This document shows positions 1 through 3,940 of a DNA stretch of 5,061 nucleotides, piece by piece. Both the position numbers and the translations under genes were made by a program. The notes beneath the pieces were generated by a model, which saw only the letters and a program-made list of their open reading frames with translations, made no database searches and was not told the DNA's origin. How positions within the stretch are numbered: position 1 is the stretch's first letter; every line of letters begins with the position of its first letter. This DNA is from Actinomycetota bacterium (GTDB taxonomy: Bacteria > Actinomycetota > Thermoleophilia > Gaiellales > Gaiellaceae): the NCBI GenBank assembly GCA_020029625.1, contig JAIBJP010000099.1, positions 1-5,061 of the forward strand. The letters run 5' to 3'.

Positions 1-438
1 ATCGCTCCGGCTGCAGCAACCCCTCCGGAGAAGATCGTGATCGAGGACATCCACCTCGAACAGGTGGACAGCACCTCATGCGACTTCCCCTTCCTCGAAG
101 TGTTCGATGGAAGGGTGACCATCACGACGTTCTTCGATAACGAGGGCAACCCCGTCCGCATCGAGTTCCACCTCCCCTTCCACGGCACGCTCACGAATGA
201 GGCGACCGGGGAATCCGTTTCTGCGGACCAAGTGCTCCAACTAACCGTCGATCTGGAGCAGGGCACTGAGTCAGATGTGGGGCTGCGCTTCCGCGTCGTC
301 TTCCGGGGGCTTGGGGTCGTCCTTCTCGACGCTGGCAAGGTCGTGTTCGACGCGGACGGAAACGTCGCCTTCGAGGCTGGCCCGCACCAGATCGTCAACG
401 AGGACTTCGCAGAGTTCTGCGCGGCCTTCGCCGCGTAG
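1..438 (+). CDS. Exported protein of unknown family, 5'-partial; paralogue of the next gene
   Basis: The frame is open from base 1, so the true start probably lies left of the window; the GTG at 37 is internal to the open frame and has no Shine-Dalgarno. The first residues visible (IAPAAATPPEK) look like the end of a signal peptide plus a Pro/Ala linker, so I infer export. The remaining ~130 residues alternate short hydrophobic stretches with Gly/Asp/Asn turns, as in an all-beta fold, and hold only two Cys (codons at 79 and 418). The C-terminal block GPHQIVNEDFAEFC (379-420) matches the downstream gene with identical spacing, and further similarity is visible in 'TN..(T/N)G.SV' and in the 'F(R/K)GL' to 'DAG.V.F' stretch. 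No catalytic motif and no known family recognised. GC, counted by eye on sample lines, is about 58%, below the ~75% of hutI. Coding status is well supported; function is unknown. Confidence 0.8.
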   Translation: MAPAAATPPEKIVIEDIHLEQVDSTSCDFPFLEVFDGRVTITTFFDNEGNPVRIEFHLPFHGTLTNEATGESVSADQVLQLTVDLEQGTESDVGLRFRVVFRGLGVVLLDAGKVVFDADGNVAFEAGPHQIVNEDFAEFCAAFAA

Positions 439-510
439 CCTGCTGCCGAACTGCCTCACCCTGCCGGAAGCTGCGAAGGCGCTTTTTGGGCGCTACTTCC
501 TGACGCTGCC

Positions 511-540
511 TTGACTCTCGCTTCTCCGAGACTTTAGTGT
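511..540 (+). promoter_or_regulatory. Candidate sigma70-type promoter for the second exported protein
   Basis: TTGACT (511-516) matches the -35 consensus at five of six bases. TAGTGT (535-540) follows after an 18-base spacer and fits the TAnnnT form of other boxes in this window; TTTAGT (533-538, 16-base spacer) is the alternative -10. Transcription would start about 45 bases before the ATG at 591, leaving a short leader that carries the ribosome site. This is the only start region in the window with both a -35-like and a -10-like hexamer. Pattern only. Confidence 0.45.
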
Positions 541-578
541 CGGTTGGCTCTTTGGCGGCTTCCTCGTTCAACGAGGGG

Positions 579-585
579 AAGGAGG
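579..585 (+). promoter_or_regulatory. Shine-Dalgarno AAGGAGG fixing the ATG at 591
   Basis: AAGGAGG lies five bases before the ATG at 591, close to ideal. It decides the start against the in-frame GTG at 537, which would add 18 residues before the signal peptide. It is the only strong ribosome site seen before any gene in the window; the genes from hutI onward lack one. Confidence 0.85.
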
Positions 586-590
586 TTCAC

Positions 591-1139
591 ATGGGCCGAC
601 CTACTGTGGCACGGGCGCTTCTCGTGGCTCTCATCACGGCGCTCGCCGTCCTGCCCGCAAGCGCGTTCGGGGCGAAACCGATCGAACAGTTCCACGACCA
701 CTTCACGGAGAGCTTCTCGGACGAGATCTGCGGGATCCCTGTCGACGTGAAGCTCGTGGTCACGGACAACTTCTTCCTCTACGCGGACGGGAGCTTCAAG
801 GACACCAGCTCCTTCAGGGCGACGTTCACGAACCCGGTGAACGGCAAGTCCGTCTTCATTTCGTCGGCAGGGCTGATCAGCGGACCAGCGCCGATCGTGG
901 ACGAGGAGGCGGGCACGATCACCTTCCTCACCTCCTTCAAGGGCCTCCCGGAGAAGATCCAGACGGCAAACGGCCGCGTCCTTCTCCGCGACGCCGGCTT
1001 CGTAACCTTCGCCGACACCTTCGATTTGGAGACGAACGAGTTCATCTCCTCGGAGATCATCGTCAACAAGGGACCGCACCCCGATCTCGACAGCGACTTC
1101 ACCCTCTTCTGCGAGGTGATCACGAAGGCGCTCACGTAG
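591..1139 (+). CDS. Small secreted protein of unknown family with signal peptide and Cys pair
   Basis: Encodes 182 residues. Residues 1-8 carry two Arg, 9-21 form a hydrophobic core (ALLVALITALAVL), and PASA offers a signal peptidase I site after residue 25 (alternative after AFGA at 28). The mature part of about 155 residues has just two Cys, C47 and C174, near its two ends, so I infer one disulfide closing a probable beta-rich fold formed outside the membrane. No lipobox and no other membrane segment. The C-terminal block GPHPDLDSDFTLFC (1071-1112) matches the upstream gene, as do the Cys positions and the central 'FKGL' to 'DAGFVTF' stretch, so the two are tandem paralogues. No enzyme motif recognised; a binding or surface role would be a guess. 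It has its own promoter-like element and Shine-Dalgarno, and a hairpin follows the stop. Confidence 0.88.
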   Translation: MGRPTVARALLVALITALAVLPASAFGAKPIEQFHDHFTESFSDEICGIPVDVKLVVTDNFFLYADGSFKDTSSFRATFTNPVNGKSVFISSAGLISGPAPIVDEEAGTITFLTSFKGLPEKIQTANGRVLLRDAGFVTFADTFDLETNEFISSEIIVNKGPHPDLDSDFTLFCEVITKALT

Positions 1140-1170
1140 CACGGTCGACCTAAGCAGTCTGAGCTCGTCA

Positions 1171-1198
1171 GGAGGGGCCCACTGAAAGAGGCCCCTCC
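1171..1198 (+). terminator. GC-rich hairpin, probable terminator after the exported-protein pair
   Basis: GGAGGGGCC (1171-1179) and GGCCCCTCC (1190-1198) are perfect reverse complements: a nine-pair stem, eight of them G:C, with a ten-base A/G-rich loop. It begins 31 bases after the stop at 1139. Only a weak T-rich stretch (tgttgt) follows, so this is an L-shaped, U-poor hairpin of the sort often called in high-GC actinobacteria. It separates the exported-protein genes from hutI. Confidence 0.7.
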
Positions 1199-1246
1199 GG
1201 CCTGTTGTCGCCCTGCGAAACAGTAGTCTGCTGGGCTCCGGCGCTC

Positions 1247-1252
1247 TAGGGT
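1247..1252 (+). promoter_or_regulatory. Possible -10 box (TAGGGT) of hutI
   Basis: TAGGGT ends eight bases before the GTG at 1261, so a transcript from it would start at or within a few bases of the start codon. No convincing -35 is seen. A second TAGTCT at 1224-1229 is an alternative. The call rests mainly on similar placement of TAnnnT boxes before the next three genes. Confidence 0.35.
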
Positions 1253-1260
1253 CCCGCGCG

Positions 1261-2481
1261 GTGGCGAAGCTCCTGATCCGTGATCTCGCGGGGGTCGTGT
1301 CGCCGGCGGGCACTCACGCCCCGCTTCGGGGCCCGGCGGGCATGAGCAAGCTCGATGCCTACGAGGACGCATACGTCCTCTGCGAGGACGGGCGCCTGAG
1401 CGCCGTGGGACGTATGAGCGATCTCGGAGCTCTCGACGGCGACGTGGAGGAGCTCGACGGGCGCGGTCGCTCGGTCGTGCCGGGGCTCGTCGACTGCCAC
1501 ACCCATGCGTGCTTCGCCGGGGATCGCGCCGACGAGTTTTCGAGGCGCGCGGCCGGCGCGACCTACGAGGAGCTGCACGCGGCCGGCGGGGGAATCCTCT
1601 CCACCGTCGGAGCGACCCGTGCTGCCGGGGAGGAGGGCCTCGCGGTGGCGCTCGCCCGCCACCGGGCCTGGATGCTGGCCGCCGGAACGACGACATTCGA
1701 GGCGAAGTCGGGTTACGGCCTCGACCGCGACACCGAGCTGGCGCAGCTGCGCGTGATCCGAGAGGCGGGCGGCATCCCGACGTGGCTCGGCGCGCACGCG
1801 GTCCCGCCCGAGTTTCCAGACGCGGATGCGTACCTCGATTTCGCGCTGGAGGAGGTCCTTCCCGAGGCCGCCCGGCTCGCCGAGGCCGCCGACGTCTTCC
1901 TCGAGAGGAGCGCATTCGACGCGGCCCACGCTCGCCGCTACCTCGTGGCGTGCCGGGATGCCGGCCTCAGCCTTCGCCTGCACGCCGACCAGTTCACGGA
2001 GGGAGGAGGCATCCAGCTCGCGATCGAGCTCGGTGCCCGCTCGGTCGACCACCTCGAGGCGACCGGCCCCGAAGGCGTTCAGGCGCTGGCTCGAAGCGAC
2101 GTGGCCGCCGTTCTCCTGCCCGTGGCGGCAGTCTTCCTCGGGCGTCCCATGCCTCCCGGGCACGATCTGCTCGAGGCCGGCGCGATCGTCGCCCTGGCCA
2201 CGGATTTCAACCCCGGCAGCGCGTTCTGCGAGCGCCTGCCGGTGGCGATGACGCTCGCGTGTACCCAGATGGGACTCGGGCCGGTGGCGGCGCTGGCCGC
2301 TTGCACCGTCAACGCCGCCCACGTTCTCGGCCGCGCCGACCGCGTTGGGAGGATCGCGCCGGGTTATGACGCCGACCTCGTTCTCCTCGACACCCGCGAC
2401 TGGCGGCACCTTGCATACCATTTCGCCGGCGACATCGTGGCCGCCGTGATTAAGGACGGCGTAGTCGCCTGGACGCGCTGA
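1261..2481 (+). CDS. hutI: Imidazolonepropionase (HutI), histidine degradation
   Basis: The 406-residue product is full length for HutI, a cytosolic metal-dependent amidohydrolase that opens 4-imidazolone-5-propanoate to N-formimino-L-glutamate, the third step of histidine breakdown. Visible in order: an N-terminal beta-sandwich part with 'EDGRLSAVG' (42-50); VPGLVDCHTHACFAGDR (73-89) with metal ligands H80 and H82; the HutI signature KSGYGLDRDTEL (149-160); LGAHAVPPEF (176-185); HADQFTEGGG (241-250) with ligand H241; DHLEATG (263-269) with H264; ATDFNPGS (313-320) with D315; and a closing beta part ending 'IKDGVVAW'. The GTG start keeps the usual N-terminus; the next ATG (1342) would remove its first strand. 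No Shine-Dalgarno precedes it; translation may be leaderless. hutH, hutU and a hut regulator are absent from the window, so the rest of the pathway must lie elsewhere. A related amidohydrolase is unlikely given the HutI-specific motifs. Confidence 0.95.
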   Translation: MAKLLIRDLAGVVSPAGTHAPLRGPAGMSKLDAYEDAYVLCEDGRLSAVGRMSDLGALDGDVEELDGRGRSVVPGLVDCHTHACFAGDRADEFSRRAAGATYEELHAAGGGILSTVGATRAAGEEGLAVALARHRAWMLAAGTTTFEAKSGYGLDRDTELAQLRVIREAGGIPTWLGAHAVPPEFPDADAYLDFALEEVLPEAARLAEAADVFLERSAFDAAHARRYLVACRDAGLSLRLHADQFTEGGGIQLAIELGARSVDHLEATGPEGVQALARSDVAAVLLPVAAVFLGRPMPPGHDLLEAGAIVALATDFNPGSAFCERLPVAMTLACTQMGLGPVAALAACTVNAAHVLGRADRVGRIAPGYDADLVLLDTRDWRHLAYHFAGDIVAAVIKDGVVAWTR

Positions 2482-2496
2482 CACGCCCTACCGGGG

Positions 2497-2502
2497 CATA
2501 AT
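2497..2502 (+). promoter_or_regulatory. -10 box CATAAT giving a probable leaderless transcript
   Basis: CATAAT matches the -10 consensus TATAAT at five of six bases and ends six bases before the ATG at 2509. Usual -10 to +1 spacing would put the transcript start on the A of that ATG. No Shine-Dalgarno lies between the box and the start, and no clear -35 is seen. The box sits in the 27-base gap after hutI. Confidence 0.6.
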
Positions 2503-2508
2503 CGCCAC

Positions 2509-2910
2509 ATGCCGAGTCGGAAGGTGCGCCGCCGCCGCGACAAGCTGAAGCGACACGAGTACGAGTACGTCGTCGAGACCGAGGAGGGCGAAGAGGTCGT
2601 GGTCGAGCGCCCGACGGCCGAGCCCGCCAAGGACGGCAAGAGCGCGGCGACGAGCTCGCCTCGCGATCGCCGTGGCCGCGAGATCCCCAAGCCGACTCTG
2701 AAACGAGTCCTCCGACGCACGGCCATCTTCGCGCCGCTCATCCTCGTGGTCGTCTTCCTGACGAGCGCGAAGGACACGAGCGTCGCCGCCAAGGTCTACA
2801 CGGCGGTCACGCTACTCGCCTTCTTCATTCCGTTCAGCTATCTCGTCGACGTGGTCATGTACCGAACGCTCTCCCGCAGGCAGCGACGCGTGCGGGAAAA
2901 GCGCGACTGA
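2509..2910 (+). CDS. Small two-helix membrane protein with charged N-terminal tail, unknown function
   Basis: Encodes 133 residues. Residues 1-15 are strongly basic (RKVRRRRDKLKR), 17-34 are acidic (EEGEEVVVE), and 35-70 are Pro/Arg/Lys-rich and probably disordered. Two hydrophobic segments follow, about 71-87 (IFAPLILVVVFLTSA) and 96-118 (with LLAFFIPFSYLVDVVMY), joined by a short polar turn, and the protein ends in a basic tail (RRQRRVREKRD). By the positive-inside rule both ends should be cytoplasmic, making a membrane hairpin. I recognise no family. The charged tail could bind nucleic acid, ribosome or acidic lipid, but nothing shows which. The ATG is chosen because CATAAT sits just upstream; it starts 27 bases after hutI but probably has its own promoter. 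It converges with the cupin gene, nine bases separating the two stops. Confidence 0.85.
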   Translation: MPSRKVRRRRDKLKRHEYEYVVETEEGEEVVVERPTAEPAKDGKSAATSSPRDRRGREIPKPTLKRVLRRTAIFAPLILVVVFLTSAKDTSVAAKVYTAVTLLAFFIPFSYLVDVVMYRTLSRRQRRVREKRD

Positions 2911-2919
2911 GACCGCGGC

Positions 2920-3249
2920 TCACCTGCCCCGGTAGTGGCCTTCGCCGGGCCAGGGCGCGAGCAGGAGCAGGACCTTGGCACCCTCGTCGCTGCTCACCGA
3001 GTGCCGTTCGTCGGGCTCGAAATGCGCAAGCGTGCCCGTTCCCGCGTCGATCTCCTCGCCGCCTGCGCGAATCCGCGTTCGCCCGTGGACCACGAGCACC
3101 CAGGCGTGCTCCTTGACCTGGTGATCGCCGAGCTCCTGCCCGGGCTCGAGGCCGATGAGGACGGCGCGAGCCTCGTCTTCGCTCTTGAGGACGACCGGAG
3201 AGCGGCTGCCCTTGGGAGTCTCGATCTCGGGCAGATTCCACGTTTCCAC
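2920..3249 (-). CDS. Small single-domain cupin protein
   Basis: Encodes 109 residues on the minus strand from a GTG at 3249. The pattern is a small one-domain cupin: G37 ... GDHQVKEHAWVLVVHG (41-56), then GGEEIDAGTG (63-72) and 'EPDERHSV' (78-85) before a hydrophobic strand (KVLLLLAPW). H43 and H83 are the obvious metal-ligand candidates. The first cupin motif is incomplete: V45 stands where the second His is usual and A49 where the Glu is usual, though E47 and H48 lie nearby. Members of this superfamily range from enzymes to sugar or metal sensors, so the substrate cannot be named. No signal peptide or DNA-binding domain is present, so it is probably cytosolic. No Shine-Dalgarno; a TAGACT box lies nine bases before the start. 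It diverges from the hydrolase gene across 43 bases. Confidence 0.85.
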   Translation of the reverse strand: METWNLPEIETPKGSRSPVVLKSEDEARAVLIGLEPGQELGDHQVKEHAWVLVVHGRTRIRAGGEEIDAGTGTLAHFEPDERHSVSSDEGAKVLLLLAPWPGEGHYRGR

Positions 3250-3258
3250 GGCGGCGGC

Positions 3259-3264
3259 AGTCTA
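3259..3264 (-). promoter_or_regulatory. Candidate -10 box TAGACT for the cupin gene
   Basis: Read on the minus strand, TAGACT ends nine bases before the cupin GTG at 3249. It is identical to the box facing the other way at 3277-3282. No clear -35 and no Shine-Dalgarno are seen, so a leaderless or nearly leaderless transcript is inferred. It could instead be one half of a dyad operator. Confidence 0.45.
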
Positions 3265-3276
3265 GCGAGGCGGCGT

Positions 3277-3282
3277 TAGACT
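3277..3282 (+). promoter_or_regulatory. Candidate -10 box TAGACT for the hydrolase-hisS transcript
   Basis: TAGACT ends ten bases before the ATG at 3293, implying a leader of only a few bases. It mirrors the minus-strand box at 3259-3264. No convincing -35 hexamer and no Shine-Dalgarno before the ATG. If real, it also drives hisS, which overlaps the hydrolase gene. Confidence 0.45.
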
Positions 3283-3292
3283 CATCCGCGCG

Positions 3293-3940
3293 ATGAGCCT
3301 GGACGTGACCCAGCTCGAGCTGGGCCCCTTCGCCGTGAACTGCTACGTCGTGCGAGCCGCCGGCGGGATCGAGGCGGTGGTGGTCGACCCGGGCTGGCCC
3401 GGGGCCTGGACGGACGTCGACAGCGCTCTCGGCGACTCCCGCTGCGCGGCCATCCTGATCACTCACGGGGACATCGACCACGTCGCAGGCGTCGCCGAGG
3501 TGGCGCGTGCGACCGGCGCCCCGGTCCACTTCGCAGCCGAGGAGAGCGACCGCCTGGAGCGGATCAACGACTTCGTCCCGGCGGGGCTCGGAGGGGTTGT
3601 CCTGGAGCCCTACGAGCCCGACGTGCGCCTTCGGGGCGACGAGGAGCTGGAGCTCGCCGGCATCCGCTTCGAGACCCTGCTCGTGCCCGGGCACACGGAG
3701 GCTCACCTCGCCTACGCGGCCGACGGATGCCTCTTCTCAGGAGACGTGCTCTTCTCCGGATCGGTGGGGCGCGTCGACCGGCCGAACGGGGACTGGGAGA
3801 CGCTTCTCGCCTCCATCCGTCAGCTCGCCGAGCGCTTCCCCGCCGAAACCGTCGTCTACCCGGGCCACGGCCCTCAGACGACTCTCGGGCACGAGCTCGA
3901 AACGAATCCATTCCTCGCCGAGCTCCGCGCACGAACGTGA
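3293..3940 (+). CDS. Metallo-beta-lactamase-fold hydrolase, glyoxalase II-like
   Basis: The 215-residue product has the layout of small cytosolic glyoxalase-II-like proteins (YcbL type): NCYVV (16-20), VVDPGW (30-35), the metal motif THGDIDH (57-63), PGHTEAH (132-138) with H134, FSGDVLFSGSVGRVDRP (148-164) with D151, and YPGHGPQTTLGHELETNPFL (189-208) with H192. The family hydrolyses thioesters such as S-lactoylglutathione or related thiol conjugates, using two bound metal ions; the substrate here is not known. One point is odd: the usual HxHxDH reads H58-G-D60-I-D62-H63, with Asp for the second His. Genes of this type sit directly before hisS in many Firmicutes and Actinobacteria, and this pair repeats that arrangement, though the reason is not established. 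Its stop overlaps the hisS start. ATG chosen because the fold begins at once and TAGACT lies just upstream. Confidence 0.92.
   Translation: MSLDVTQLELGPFAVNCYVVRAAGGIEAVVVDPGWPGAWTDVDSALGDSRCAAILITHGDIDHVAGVAEVARATGAPVHFAAEESDRLERINDFVPAGLGGVVLEPYEPDVRLRGDEELELAGIRFETLLVPGHTEAHLAYAADGCLFSGDVLFSGSVGRVDRPNGDWETLLASIRQLAERFPAETVVYPGHGPQTTLGHELETNPFLAELRART

Noticed and set aside
475..499. Bulged hairpin after the first exported gene (GAAG-GCGC, loop with TTTTT, GCGC-TA-CTTC) as a terminator
   Set aside because: Only two four-pair stems with a two-base bulge, and the T run is in the loop instead of after the stem; too weak to call.
537..590. Upstream GTG start at 537 for the second exported protein
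   Set aside because: It would overlap the promoter-like box and put 18 polar residues before a normal signal peptide; AAGGAGG points to the ATG at 591.
534..1313. 259-codon minus-strand open frame
   Set aside because: It covers the secreted protein that has a signal peptide and a strong Shine-Dalgarno; no motif on the minus strand.
779..1915. 378-codon minus-strand open frame across the second exported gene, the hairpin and hutI
   Set aside because: It crosses a terminator-like hairpin and two well-supported genes, and its product is mostly Arg/Pro/Gly low-complexity sequence.
1509..2369. 286-codon plus-strand open frame inside hutI
   Set aside because: Frame-shifted shadow, very Arg-rich; the HutI motifs are all in the other frame.
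1246..2484. 412-codon open frame on the minus strand opposite hutI
   Set aside because: It lies opposite a gene with complete HutI motifs; its translation is Arg/Gly/Val/Glu-rich with no family motif, as expected opposite GC-rich codons.
2903..2922. Shared bidirectional terminator between the convergent membrane-protein and cupin genes
   Set aside because: The gap is nine bases and holds only a short CCGCGG palindrome; no stem-loop of useful length.
2855..3706. 283-codon minus-strand open frame overlapping the cupin region
   Set aside because: The cupin motifs lie in a different minus-strand frame, and this one also runs antisense to the hydrolase.
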